From Caenorhabditis remanei (taxonomy: Eukaryota > Nematoda > Chromadorea > Rhabditida > Rhabditidae): 64,000 nt of DNA. Positions 11,519 through 26,000 of this stretch are shown piece after piece. The translations under genes and the position numbers were made by a program. Numbering within the stretch: position 1 is the first letter of the stretch; each line of letters begins with the position of its first letter. A model generated the notes under the pieces. The model made no database searches. It saw only the letters and a program-made list of their open reading frames with translations, and was not told where the DNA came from. The stretch covers positions 3,410,001 through 3,474,000 of the forward strand of contig NC_071329.1 of NCBI RefSeq assembly GCF_010183535.1. Direction: 5' to 3'.

Positions 11519-11729
11519 TCCCAAAATTAACGTTTTTCTTATTTTTTTCCAAATTGTTTGTTTTGTACGTACGAGTACGGATCTAAAGATGATTTTGACA
11601 AAGTTTAATTTCAGAATTTATTTTTAGAAAAATGTTTGTGGAGTTTCTTAAATTTTCAAAAATGACGCTTCTACAAAAAATTTGTCTGAAAATTTTCTAA
11701 AGTTCCAACACAAACAATACAATCTACAT

Positions 11730-12045
11730 CAGAGTTGCGCGGAAGTGATTTTTTCTAAAACGGAAGTCGGAAGTCGGAAGTCGGAAGTAAAATTCCTTAT
11801 CCGGAAGTCGGAAGTCGGAAGTCGGAAGTCGGAAGTCGGAAGTAAAATTTCTAATCCGGAAGTCGGAAGTTGGAAGTCGGAAGTAAAATTTCTAATCCGG
11901 AAGTCGGAAGTCGGAAGTCGGAAGTAAAATTTTGAAAACGGAAGTCGGAAGTAAAAATTTCAAAACGGAAGTCGGAAGTCGGAAGTCGAAAGTGAAAAAC
12001 AGCCCGGAAGTCGGAAGTCGGAAGTCGGAATTCCGCGCAACTCTG
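11730..12045. mobile_element. GGAAGTC minisatellite element, larger copy
   Basis: It has the same ends (CAGAGTTGCGCGGAA and inverse) as the element at 2001-2165, with several blocks of GGAAGTC repeats separated by AAAATTTCTAATC-like spacers. Block lengths differ from the first copy, so the array has expanded since the copies diverged. No clear flanking duplication is seen here. Confidence 0.7.
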
Positions 12046-13184
12046 CTATGTAGGTCTCGTATTTAGTCGGTTCTGATTCGTATCAGTTCTAAATCGGGCG
12101 CTTCTGATTTGGGGTAGCACCTATGTATATTAACTCAAGTCTTGCCGGATTAAAACATTCAGTTCTCAATTTTCGAAATCCTTTGGAAAATGTGGTCAAG
12201 ATGGCGTAGTTTTTTGAATCTCAGAATTTTCTAGTCGCTTAGTATTTAAAGAACTACTAATATCTTATTGCTGATTAGCAGCTTTCAAAAAAACAAAACT
12301 TTCAAAAATTGCAAAAACAAACTTAATGGCTTCATCAAAAACAGCGATCAAAAATTAATTTCTGTTTTTTTTTCCTTTTTATACTATTTTTTCAAAACAT
12401 ACACACATATACGAAAAACTATTTTAAAAATTGTTCTAGTACAATTTCTAGTACACAACCGGTTTCTCGGTCGTGTTTGATGATGGGTGGTGTTCAAAAA
12501 ACATTATTTTTTATCAGAACTACTTAGGTGTGCTGATAAGGAAAATGGGTCACGTGTAGGGTGCACAAAAATAGTCACATACTGAATGTTGGCCTTCTGG
12601 ATTCGGAATTTCGAGAATCCGGTGACATTTGACATGTCAAATGAAAGTAGTGGGGAGGGGAATGAGGGAACACAGCCCCTAAAGTTTCGAAAATTTAGGA
12701 ATTAAAGTACAAGAAGGCACGCAATCAGGGAGTGTTCTTATTCAGAAAATGATGTCATTTACTGTGGAAAATGTTTGATGAGGAGGAGAACAAGACAAAG
12801 AACAAATAATAATGGGATCTCTCTCCTGGGATGGAAATCCAAGTGACGAATTCACTTGAGAGGAACGCACACAAAGGAATTGGGTGACAAATTACAAAAA
12901 GATTCTACCAAAAGAAGAACGATTTTGAGGAATTGCTTTATGATTTTTAGTTTTTGTGGTGGAAGTTCGAATGGGCAAGATTTGGAATAGACATAACAAA
13001 AATTTAATTTTAATTTTAATGTTTCACCAGTTTTCCAACTAATAAATGGCTGCCTGAATATGGAACACGCTCTCTTTTTTGTACGCTAAACCTGTTGAGC
13101 TTTAAATAAGTTTTTAACTACCAAAATGTAGAAAATTTAACGTCGATTACTTTAACCCTATGTTTCTAAATTTACTATGTTTTT
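12046..13184. other. Intergenic, no gene seen
   Basis: AT-rich sequence with no splice-flanked exon and no strong repeat beyond short AT tracts. Confidence 0.4.
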
Positions 13185-13965
13185 AGTTAAACCGCTCTAA
13201 ATGTACAGTATCCCGAATTCGCTAACCAAGGTGGACATCCTTAAAGGAGGACAGAAGTCAAGGTTTTCGTTCAATTCCTTGTTTCCTCACTTTTTCCAGC
13301 TTTATATCACTGAAAAATTCAACAGAAATTTTGTCCGAAAGGACTACACGACACTCCCCACCAAAGCTCCTTTCGAGTCATAAGTACCGGAATTGTGACG
13401 TTTAGAGCGATTTTAACAAGGGGAGTCTTTGGAGACGCCACTTTCAAACGACCTATAAATTTGGGTATAGGTATTTTCGACTACGGGGAGTCCATTTCTG
13501 CAGTCAAAACGTGCTAAATGTCTCTGCGAACCGAGTTATGAGCTCTCAAATTTTTCATACGTTCAAGCTTTTTCACATGGAATTCCAAATCGGCAAGTAG
13601 TATACGCAAGATAATCTCATTTTTGCAACGCCCTATCACAGGTAAACCGCTGTGGAACACAACTGGAACCGCGCAGTGGCGTATATGCGGCCGATTTGGA
13701 ATTTCATGTGAAAAAAAGTTGACCATATGAAAAGTTTGAGAGCTCATATCTCGGCTCGCAAAGACATTTAGCAGGTTTTGACTGCAGAAATGGTCTTCCT
13801 GGAGCCAAAAATACCTATACCCAAATTTATAGATCGTTTGAAAGAAGACATTAATAAAAGTTTTTTAGAATTTTCTGAAACCTGACTTCTGTCCTCCTTT
13901 AAGGATGTCCACCTTGGTTAGCGAATTCGGGGTACTGTACATTTAGAACGGTTCAACTAAAAACC
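13185..13965. mobile_element. Nested hairpin: one inverted-repeat element inside another
   Basis: Outer arms (13185-13270 and 13875-13963) share CGAATTCGCTAACCAAGG, GGACATCCTTAAAGGAGG and ATGTACAGTA. Inside, 13418-13855 is a second hairpin of the 1314-1756 family. A single outer arm recurs at about 41275-41370. Confidence 0.6.
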
Positions 13966-14989
13966 TAGTAGAGTTTAAAAAATGCGGTTAACGCACTTCC
14001 TTGACTGTCTTGGTGGGCAATTTTTTTTGAAAAAAAAAGTATTTTAGGATGAAACTTTTAAACTCCCGAACGTTATGCCAAAAACGTCACATTGATTTTC
14101 GTAAGCAATGTATTTGAAAGTACTAACTTATAAAAACCCAAAATCCGAGAAGTTTTCTAAAATTCTCTAAAAAAAATTTCGAAAGCCACTGTTCACTCCA
14201 ACAGGTCCTTGAACCCAATACCCCCTTGAAATTCGTTTTTTTTCTAGAATAGAGTGGGGCTGTGTAACCAAATTTCAACTTGAACAAATTGAACACAATG
14301 GAATTCTTTTGTTTTTTTCTGGGAAGAAATTTCAATTGTACATCTCATGTAACAATCAAATTCACTTTTTTTGAAACAAGAAAATCTTGCAGAAATGAAC
14401 AACATGTATATTCCCCAAAAGTAGTATTACGTGTGTTGTAACAGATATGAAAAGTCAGAAAGAAAGAAATTTCGAGAAAACCGAGGAATCAAATGTCAAA
14501 ATTGCGTGTGTGTGTCATCTCATGCTTCCGGAAAAGATTCTTCTTTCTTCGACATAAAAAGTTATTTGTAAGAAAAGAGAAAAGGAGTCATGAGATTCGA
14601 TTAAAAGTGGATTAGTGTGGAGGGAGTCAATCGGAAATACGAATTATACTACAAATGAACATTTGTGTTATTTTGTGATTCGTTTCGTTCAAAAGGTTAA
14701 TACGAGATGGGGATGACTAGATTTCTGGAGACATTAATAATGTTAAACGAGCGTTTCAGTCAGAGAGTTCTTGAACTAAACTACCAAATCTGAATATTCT
14801 ATGTTTCTGTGACATCGTGATACGCATACTCTTTTTAAACTAATATCTTTAAATTATCATGAAATTACTCAGAAACGTTTTCGTACACTTTGAAAATTGG
14901 ATTATTCACTCTTGACTAAGTACTGCACAGTTCTACACGTTATAAGCTGAAATAGTCCGATCCCAGGCATCAGGACTTCCAGACTTCCA

Positions 14990-15460
14990 GACACACTTGC
15001 AAACCGAGCCGAGCCTGGCCGAAACGGAATTTTATGAGATACCAAAATGTAGATTGCGGTGAGTTCTATGCCGATGACCTACTACGCGCCGCATGGCTAT
15101 TCTTTGAGAAGATGCGGGCCGGGCTAGAATGGCGTAGTAGGTCATGAACATAGAACTCACCGCGATCTACATTTTGGTATATTTTTCAACTCATATCATT
15201 GAGTTTCAAGAAAGTTACGCTCAAGAACTGCATTTCTGATCGTTTTTGCAGTTTTTGACACGTTAGTCCACTTCACAACGTATCAACCGGCTCGGAGTAG
15301 ACCATTGACATAGAATTACATTTTGATACATTTTTCGACTCTGGGACGTTTCGAAACCAAGACATTTCTACAGTATCGAAACATTTTCGGTTAAAAATGT
15401 GTTGAAAAACTGAGCAATTTCAGAACTACTTTAGTTTTTAGTAATTTTCTCAGAAAGTGT
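14990..15460. repeat. Second copy of the composite repeat
   Basis: A CGGGCC-type palindrome (14990-15210) is followed by the AACTGCATTTCTGATCG unit, in the same arrangement as 6590-7260. Confidence 0.55.
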
Positions 15461-17009
15461 CTGCTCGGTTTTTAAGTGTTTTTGCAGCTCATAAGAATAA
15501 CTTTAATGAGAGACTCATGTTTGAAACTACGCCTAAATAATCGGGAGTTGACGGTATGCATAGTTCATAGTTCACGTGTGGTATCATTTCAAATACGGTA
15601 TCATTGTATTATGCCGGAATATAGGCCTGAAAAAAACGCGATAATGACCAAAAAAGACAATTTAGCTCGGCACGAAGCACGTTTACAAATAGCCATGTGG
15701 CCCGTAGTAGGTCACGGATATAGAACTCGCAAGTGTCAAAAAATAACATAAGAAATAGAGAAACACGTGCATTTCTGTAGGACTAAAGGTGTACCACTCT
15801 CGAAGTTTTTCAAAAAAAGTTTTTGAGTTTTTTTATGAAAAAGACTCATTTCGAAAGTGTGCCATTGTCTACTGACCATCCCATCATGTAATTTTTTTGG
15901 CATAACTACATAGATCAAACTCAGATCTCCACTTTTGTAGTTGACCACTTTTTCTACGAACACTTCCTGGAGAGTTACTGTAGGACATAGGAAGTGGTGA
16001 CGGGATTTCAATAATTCCAATATTTTTAGTGAATTAGAGAAAATGAAGAATTCTTTGGCAGGTATCAGCTTAACAGTCTGAGATACAGTTTGGTCATAAA
16101 ATATTTCTTATTTAAAGTTCAGTTCTAGAAATTTGATCACTTGAAGGGGTAAATACAGCTGCATACATTTTCTGCAACTCCAGCTATATATAGCTACCAA
16201 CTTTATGGTCTCTTGAGCTCAATTTTTAGTGATTAGTTCTGGAAAAACGTGTACGATCACTTATTTCCAACCTTTTTTTAATCTACCAGAGAAGGGCTTT
16301 GGACTTTTGAGCAGGATTACTATAACGGTCTTTTCTATGATCTTGAAGGTACATTGGAGGATTCTATGTAGAACAAGATCCGCCATTTTGTATCAATTTT
16401 CGCTGCGCAGCGACTCAAGTATCTAGAGTTCAGTACCTGTCTAGCATACCGCCTGTTTAACATTTCTAATCTCGTTCTCGGATATCCGCTTTTGCTGCGT
16501 AGCGACTCAAGGACACATTTTTAACTGAATTTTCATTTATGCAGGAATCAATAAAATATATATCAAAAGAGAGGAAAATAGAGATCGTGACATTGTTTTT
16601 TTTAATAAAAATGGAGAATTGGAGAGTGTGACTAGAAAGGAATAGAACCAGATTTTTTTTCACATTTCAGATTGATTCAAAGATTAGATGTTATATCTCT
16701 GAAAATCTGAAAACCGAAAAACAGAAATTCTGATTCAGAGAAGGAAAGGGAGAGAAGACACCTGCGATTAGGCATATTTGGTCAAAGGGGGTGGGGGAAT
16801 AAAGCTGAGGTAAAAAATTAAAGACGAAGAAAAAGAAAATTGGAATGATTTTTGGTAAAAAAGAAAGAGAGAACAGGTGAAGAATCGTTAAAATAGTGGA
16901 ACAACACAACCAAAGATGACGACGATAAATAGAGAGATCAATGAGTAAAGAATGTGTAAATGAGATAATGGGTGGCCTAGGAAGGAAAGTTAGGCCAGTG
17001 GGGGGGGGT
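15461..17009. other. Intergenic, no gene seen
   Basis: Includes a decayed repeat near 15640-15730, a TTTGTAGTTGACCA word near 15935, and two copies of CTGCG(C/T)AGCGACTCAAG near 16400 and 16495. No coding exon was seen upstream of the neprilysin stop codon at 17010. Confidence 0.4.
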
Positions 17010-20000
17010 CTACCAAATAGTGCACTTGTCTGGTGGGTTCATGAAACTTGTGGTTGGGCACTTCCAGGCTTCTGCGAATTCTGGAGAGTTTTGGAGAGAG
17101 CCGAGCATTCTGGAATTTGAAGGCTATTATCTCATCAGCGATTAGTGCCAGCTAACAAGCATTTACTACAAAAATATTCAGCTAGAAATTTCACACATTT
17201 TTGTAGTTGAGAATTTTTTGATAACACTAAAAACTGAAGAGTTATAAGCCGTCAAAGTTTGAGCATCTTCATAAGAAACGCAGAGAAGCTAGAGTGTCTA
17301 GTTGTCTGCGCTCTGTCTTTCTGATAGCTTGACTTCAAACGCTTGTATCTCCTTGCCTACCACAGTTATCAAAAAAGTGTAAACTACAAAAATGATTAGC
17401 AGGAAATCTCACACATTTTTGTAGTTGACAACTTTTTAATAGCACTAAAGATTAAAAAGTTACATGCCCTTAAAATTAAAGCAGCGACGCAGAGAAGCTA
17501 GCGTGTCTAGTTGTCTGCACTCTGTCTTTCTGATAGCTTGACTTCAAACGCTTGTATCTCCTTGCCTACCACAGTTATCAAAAAAGTGTAAACTACAAAA
17601 ATGATTAGCAGGAAATTTCACACATTTTTGTAGTTGACAACTTTTTCATAGGACTAAAGACTAAAGAGTTATAAGCTTTCAAAGTTTGATCATCTCCATA
17701 AGAGACGCAGAGAAGCTAGCGTGTCTAGTTGTCTGCGCTCTCTTTTCTCTTTCTACTGAAAATTGTTAATTCTACACATTTTCGTTTGTTGACAATTTTT
17801 TGATAGCACTGATCGTTGCGGAGATATGGAGGGTGCAGACACTCAGCCGCTCTAGCTTCTCTGCGTCTCTGCATAACTACAGTAACCCATGACACCTACC
17901 GTATTCTCTCCTCCATATGTGGTTGCAATTTATAACTTTTCGACCTCAAAGCACACCACCCTTGGGTATAAGCCAGGAAAAACAGTTGGTCCTGTGAATA
18001 CTTTTCCAGTCCAGGCATTCTAGCAGACGTCTTCTCTCCATTCGCTTTCCATGCCTGGAAATCATTCATTAATTGATGATGGGCCTACCGGGTCCCTTAC
18101 CTCATAAGCCACTTTAAGTCCCACATGATCGGCAATGTTTTCGTAGAGACCTTCCTTCGCGGCGTTCATCTGAATAACAAATTAGTTGGCGGGGAGAAAA
18201 AAAACAGGAAAGGAAATTACGTCATGTGAATCCATTAATCCGGCGTATTGTTTAACGAAACACTGCTCACGGGTCTTGAAGCGTCGGGAGGATTCGGCGC
18301 TCCACCAGGTGCCGAGGTTACCCGTCGGGCCGTGGAGTTTGCCTGGAAAATGGGTTGATGATTTGAAATCGTTATCAGAGATATGTCTGTGATGGTTTGA
18401 AAATTCTGGAAAAACACGGACACCGTCCTTATTACGGGGTATAATTGACCAACGTTCGGGTAATCTGACTTTCAGGATGTAAAACTGTGGTGCTGTGTCA
18501 CTAAGGAACGTGTTGTCGTAGCTGATCCCAGATTACGGTGGACTGACTTTGAGACAACACAGATTCGGATAAATATTACAGCAAAGTTCGGTGTAATAGT
18601 GGCGCGCTAGTTTACGGTGGTATCACTTTTATAAATTTAAAATTTTGTGTCATGCGCGTTTCAGGACGGTATGATATCAGAGATTCCGATTGTTTTCTTC
18701 TCATTGGCTGAAAATTAGATCTCTGGTGTAACTTCACGCAGACTAGCTTACAACTTTGTGGTTAGGTATTTTGTGTGGTTAGTCGTGGCCTAACTTTCTA
18801 TGACCTAACTTCCAGGCAGTACAGATTCTGATAGCTTGTGGACTTTCTAATTATGGCTGTGTAATTTTTAACTGTTAGAATGTATCTGCGGTATAAATCA
18901 CCCAAGCCAAAACACCATTGATGTGTCTTAACGTGACCTATCTTGTGATGACCGTACTCATGGTGGCCTTTGTTTTGGTGACCTAAGTTTCAGTGACTGA
19001 ATTTCATGAAATCCTCTATTTCATTCATGTAATACTCCGGCACTATGTAGCTATCAATAGTCGGATTTGTGTGGCCTAACTCATGGCAGCCTAGATTGGG
19101 ATGGCCTAACTTTTCATGGCTAAACTTTTTAGGCGATCAGAATTGCATGGAATTCCGACTTCCAACTTCCGGATAAGAAATGTTGACATTTTTGTTGATA
19201 GCTCCGTTCGGTTAGTGGTGAACACCTAATCCGAGGTGACTTAGTTTCCCGTGGCCTAACTTTCCATAGCCTAGCTCTCCGCTAGTCCCTCTCTCGCATT
19301 TTCTATTTTTTTTTCTCCAGACTCAATTTGTTTTTCATTTCCAAATATCCAAACCAGATGTGAGATCTCTGCAAAGCACTCTTGATTCTAATTAATTGTT
19401 TTCCTCTCCTTTCTTCTATTTTTTGTTATTCCTGAAGGAGGCTTCGGCCACGTCATCTGCCACACACCTTCTGACTAGACACCCATTCATAACACCTAGG
19501 TTGAGGGTAACCAATTAACTAAATTTCATAACTTCCGCCTTCTATTCAGAATCCACGTCATCATCTGATTCTGATTCAGAAGAGTTTCGCCAAAACAAAA
19601 AGTGTGCGTGGGTCGTACATAGCTAAAAATAGCGACAAGGGGAGTGTGTAATTAGAGCGAGAAGCTTAAACTAGCCTCGTTTTCCTTCTCGCGGAATTCA
19701 GATGACCACAAACATGAGAGAGCATTGGGACACTAGAGAGGAGGAAGCGGTCATTAAAAGGGAGAGTCTCTCCCTCTCGTTAACTCGTTTAGAATGACTA
19801 GTAGTATTCAGAAGCGGAAACAGAATATATTCAGAATAATTCAGAATGACCGGGGGACTAACCTTGTCCGTCGAATGCGTGTGTGAACTCGTGTCCGATG
19901 ATTGTTCCGATACCGGCGTAGTTGGCGAAGCTGGAAATTGAAGATATGAAAATCTGTGTGGCAGAAAATTATAGTGCATGAAATTTTACACATTTTGCTA

Positions 20001-23000
20001 GTTGTCAACTATTTGATAGAATACGACGCTGCAGAGATATACCCGTTAGAAGTTGAGCGGAGAGAGCAGACAGTCAGACGCTCTAGCTTCTCTGCGTCTC
20101 TCGAGAAACTTTGACAGCGTATATCTCTTAATCAAAAAGATATATCAAAAAATTGTCAACTAATGTAATGTGTGAAATTTTGAGCTCTACAGTTTTGTAG
20201 TCGTCAAGTTTTAATAAAATTTAATAGCCAATAAGATATAAGAGTTAGAAAATGGACTATCTGTACCAAATTTCTTTTAATGGAATTTATGTACATGCCA
20301 AAAAAGCTGAAGACGTGAGGATTCTAAATTTGTTTTTAAATTTGAACTGGAAAGGAGACACAAAAGTTTTTGTGTGTTAGGCTTCAGAATTTTGGCAAAA
20401 TTAGAGAAGACCTTAAAATTTAAAGGCAGACTCAGAATCCTCACGTCTTCAGCTTTTTCTTCATGTAGATTCTATTAAGCGAGTTTCTAACTCTCATATC
20501 TTATTGTATTTGATTTCAAAGCAAAAAAGTGTTGTATCTCGGTTCAAATTGATGTTAAACGAAGTTTAAATACATATTCAGAATCTTCAGGACTTCAGCT
20601 TTTTAGAAAAATTAAAATGTAATGTTTACACTAACACACAAATGTGTTATTCTGGCTCTTTGGATCCGGGACGTTTCGACACCAGATGTTCGGAAAAATG
20701 AGACATTCACAACAGACATTTTGAAATTTTGGAAAAAACGAGAAAAAAGATCATAGTGTCGAAACGCCTAACGTCTCGAAGCCTTTATTTATTCTTGTAG
20801 AATGTTCGGTGCTCGTATTTTACAGGTTTGAGGAGGGATCGTTTAATCTGTTTACTCAAAAAATGTGAAAACTCTCCTGTTTTGGAACCAAGACATTTCA
20901 AAGCCAGAAGTTTTTGAACCGGGCACACGTGGACAGAAAACAATTTTACACTTGAAAAACTGTGAAAATTCAACTTCTGTTCTCCCAGTTTCAAAATGTC
21001 CCTTTTCAAAGTGTCACGGTTTCTGAATGTCCTGGTTTCACCGTACATCTGGACAGACGGAGACACGAACAAACAGACAGAACAGAATTTACTGTGTTTT
21101 TCTGCTATCCAAGCCTTCAAACTAACAAAAAACTCACTCTAACTGATGTTCATCGGAATACGGAAGTCTCAACGAGTCGAATGGAATCTGTATGAGATTT
21201 CTCTCATAATTATGAGCCGGCACCGAAATCGCTGGTCTCGTGTCGACCCAAGCTCTTGGATCAACAGGTAGACGTAACCGCTGGAGACGTTCCTTGTAGA
21301 CAGACGAGCTTCCCAGGACCATTGACCAGAATAGACTGTCATGTAGTCTTACGGCCTCTTTTTCCATCTCGTAGTCACTTCTCATCGCGTCGGGGAATCC
21401 GATGAATCTCGTCATGTTGCTCACCTTGTCGACGACGTTTTGACGGGTTTCAGAGTCGGAGAACTGGTTACTCGATTTGACCATTTCCTCGTATTTTTCT
21501 TGTATCCGATCGGCAATGTTTTGGACTGCTTTCACGTTCTGAAATTTGGATGATTGGAAAGGTGAAGACGTGGCAATTCTGAATCCGCTTGTAAATTTGA
21601 TCTACGATAAAAATGAACGGAGACACAAGAAATCTCTGTTCGTTTTGACTTTTATTAAAATTTAAATACAGATTCAGAATACTCACGTCTTCAGCTTTTT
21701 CAGCATGTAAAGTCCATTGAAATTTTAAAAAATACAATGGAGCGAGATTTTAACTCTTATATCTTATTGGCTATTAAATTTCATAAAAACTTATCGACTA
21801 CAAAACTGTAGAGCTCAAAATTTCACACATTACATTAGTTCACAATTTTTTGATATATCTTTTTGATTAACAGATATACGCTGTCAAAGTTTCTCGAGAG
21901 ACGCAGAGAAGCTAGAGCGTCTGACTGTCTGCTCTCTCCCTTCAACTTCTAACGCTCATAACTTTTGAGCCGCTTGTGCTACCAAAAAATTGTCAACTAA
22001 CAAAATGTGTAAAATTGCATGCACTATAATTTTCTGCCTAAAACTTTTTTCATATCTTATGTTTTTGTGCAGATAACTAGACTTTTATTGCGGAGTAGAA
22101 GTGACAGAGTAAGAGAGCCTCAGACAGTCAGACACTCTAGCTGCTCTGTGTCTCTCGTCTCTGTTCAAACATGTAAACATGTAAACTTGTTATTTCTTAG
22201 ATTTTAAAAGCATAAGCGTTCTAATTGTGCGGAGAGATTCAGAGAAGCTAGAGTCCCTTAAGATATCTCCCTTTAAGGCAGTTATCTCCGCGAAACAAAT
22301 TGATATAGAGATATTTCAAAATGGAAAATTGTAGAGCGTAAAATCTTACACATTTTGTTAGTTGACCACTTCTTGAAAGCACAAATGGCTCAAAAGCAAT
22401 GAGCGTTAGAAGTTAAGCGGAGGGCGCAGACAGTGAGACAGTCTAGCTTCTCTGCGTCTCTCACAACTTTGATAACGCATATCTCGGCGCGATAGCGAGC
22501 TATCAAAACGTTGTCAACTAACAAAATGTGTAAAATTTCATGCTCTATAATTTTCTGCTTGGAAATTTGTTTCATATATTATGTTTTTGCAGAGATAACA
22601 AAGCTATAATAACCATCACTCACCCTCTCTGTATGATCGATTCCATCAATTTTCCTCAAAATCGATGGCAGTGACAACGGGAAGATGCCCGACAACCTCA
22701 ACACACAAAACTCTTTTCTCTGACTAGCAGCGCCCGAGTACAACGACACAGCCATCCACAGTAATCCGTCGCGACACTTTGGCGACGCGTACGCCAAATG
22801 GAACATGATAGTCTTCCACTTCACATAATTCTTTAGAATCGCCACACCGCTTCTCGACTCTTTCAGTTTTTGCACAATCGTCGAGAGGATCGGAATCCAT
22901 TGGGTACCCGTTTTGAGAGCGATCGGTTCCGAGTGAGAGAGGTTCTCGCCGACGAGACGAGACAGGAAATAGTGCCAGTTGATCTGAAAATGGAATACAA

Positions 23001-26000
23001 AAAATATGTTTGATAGAGTATGTCTGTGTGTCCGTGTGTCCGCATTTCAATTAATTGGCTGTGTGTCAGAGTTCCGGTAGACGGAAGTCGGAAGTCGGAT
23101 TTCCATACAACTCTGCTGTGTGTATATCAGAGTTGCATGGAATTCCGACTTCCGACTTCCGACTTCCGGGCGTTTTTTCCTTTAGGACTTCCGACTTCAG
23201 GATTAGAAATTTTCACTTCCATACAACTCTGCTGTGTGTATATGAGTGCGGATGTTTCGATATTTTGTCTTTCTGTGTGTCCGATTATCCAGATGTCCAA
23301 AAACGTCATCCGAATGTTTTGTCTAAGTTTGTCTGTATGTTTGTTTGTCCGGATGTCTACAAGTCTGTCCGAAATTTTTGAAAGAAAACGGAAATTTCTG
23401 CTTTTTTTTGAGAAAAAAACTCTTTCTTGAGAAAAAACTCTTTCTTGAGGGAAAAAATCTTTCTTGAAGGAAAATTTTTTCTGGAATTAAAAAATCCGTA
23501 TGTCCAGATGTCTTTCTGTCTGTCTGTCTGTGTTTCCAGATGTCCGGATGTCTCTCAACTCACAGCTGGCGCAATTTCCTGCAGCTCCCGAAGCGAGACC
23601 ACCGTATACCGCTCCTTTTTCTCCTTGTAGAACTGCAAAATTTCGAGAATTGTTCAACGTGGTCTAGAATCCTTCTAGGTACCTACCGTAGACCCAGCGA
23701 CCGTAATCTGGTACTCGAGATAAATCATATTGGCAATCATCATCCGGACTTTCTCATCGCTCGAATCGAATCCCAACACGGCGGCCAACTCCTCACCGAC
23801 TTGTTGTAACGCCCGTGTCACCGGTGGTCCTTCCATTTTTCCGTAGATCATTTCAGGCGTCAACTCTTTGTCGTAATGATATTTCTCCGGAGCCAACAGG
23901 ATCGGGAGCTGCTCGTAGATCTATAAGAAATGGGCGATAGTCCTCCGGGCACACCTCCTAGCTTACCGTAATCAAGTGCTCCTTCGAATCCAAATAATTC
24001 ACCTCCACACCAGCCCAAAACAACGGAAAAACCGAATAATTGAACGCGCTGAGTATCATATCCTCAATCTCGAATCGCCTCCGCTTCTTCTCATCCTCAT
24101 CCACCTCAATCTCGAAACTCTCCTCCTGCTCCAATGCTCCATTCCGGAGCTCTGGCATCCATCCGCCGAGCTCGTCGACGAATCGCTCCCACAAGTGTAG
24201 TCCTGTCTGTTCGAGAGTGTCCGTGTCCATGCATTGTTCGTACATTTTCGCCGCTGCCCGTTCGCCGGCGTTTGTGGGTAAAGGGTAGGAACCGTCGTTT
24301 ACTGGAAATTTTTGGGAACGGTTGAGCTGAGCCTAACTAGAGAAGCTAGGGAACTAAGGATTTTAGGCTTTGGGGCTTAGGCTCAAAACTTGAAGGTTAG
24401 GCTAACTAGGGAAGGCCCTCAACTCGGTCTGGAGTTATGGGACGTGATTTATATCATTGGAAAGCTGAGAAAACGCTGATTCCAAATATATATTCAGTTT
24501 TTGCTCTAGAGGCCTAGTATTCGAGAAAAACGAGGTCAAAGTATGAACCTTCTAACAAGTGATTACCTTACCGACGTCCCATAACTCCAGACCGAGTCGA
24601 GGGCCTTCCCTAGAAAGAAGTGAGAGTGTGCGATAAAAATAAGGCAGCCTCTTACTATAATAGGCTGCCTTATTTTCAGCACACGCTCTAAATCCTTAGC
24701 CTAACTTTTAAATTCTGAGCCAAAACTCAAAATCATCGATTTAAGCTTGAAATGCTTAGCTCCGGACCAAATTTCCTAATCTATTGCCTAAGCACAACAG
24801 CCTAAAAAATGATCAGAACTCATTTTCAAGCTTGAGCCCTAAAAGTCCGGTTAAGCCTAAGCTTAACAACTTTGTCATGTGCAAGACGGGAAATTTTCCA
24901 AAATTACAGCACAGCTAGACCATTTTTTTTTGTGCACCGTTTTTAAAAATTCGGGGGCTCGAAACTTTACGAGCATTTTACATAAACCTAAGCCTATCTG
25001 AACCAGAAATTTTGAATCTGAGACCGATGTTCTCAAATTTTGCTAAAAATCTTAGGCTAAGACTACCGAGCATGGCTTAAGTCTGAAAATTTTAGTCTAG
25101 GCAGAAAATCCTTAGCCTGAACTTAAAATCCTAAGCCCGAGTTTGAAATATTAAACAGACAAGCGAGACGCATAGAAGCTAGAGAGTCTGACTGTCTGCG
25201 CTCTCTCCCATCTCAAACGTTTATAACTTTTGAGCCTCTAAAGATAGCCAAAAGGTGTCAACTAAGAAAATGTGTAAAATGTTATGCTCTATAAAGTAGC
25301 AATTTGAAAATTTCAAATATCGTCAATTCTCGCTGAGATAACAGCGTGTAACTGTCGCCAAGGAGAGAGTGTGATGGCGCAGACAGTCAAACACTCTAGC
25401 TTCTCTGTGTCTCTATTTCTTCGGATTCAAAAATAAACGCATTATCATCCTTTCGCCTAACAGCCTTAAGTCTAAAACCTTTTTCCAAAAAAGAGCACTC
25501 ACTTTTATGCATTGCCTGTACCATCTGATCATGGGCGGTGCGTTGAGTTTCATACAAAGTATTCCAGGAGTCGTATTTAAGATTCACAGATTGATTGATC
25601 CATCCGCCGCAGGCAAACTGATAAAAGTTGTCGCACGGCTCGACACTCGCGTCGACTCGTTTCAGAAGACGTGCCGCCGTCATCACGCAGTCTTCTGTCG
25701 TGCACGCTGGAAATTTTTTTAGGGTTTTAGAGATACGGTACCGATCAAAATGTTGTAAACTTCGGTCGTTTTCAGTTGAAATTGGTCAACTTTGAAAGTG
25801 TGTCATAGTTATACTTTTTGTCCCATCAAGTAGATTTTTAATGGATCGTACAAATCAAAGGTAGAGCTCCATTTTTGTAGTTGACAACTTTTTTGTACGG
25901 ACACTCTCCAGAGAGTTATGGAAAATTTAAGGGAACAGCTCACAAATCGCACTACTTTGCATTAAGATGGGACGATTTTAAGGGGGAATTACAGTACCGC

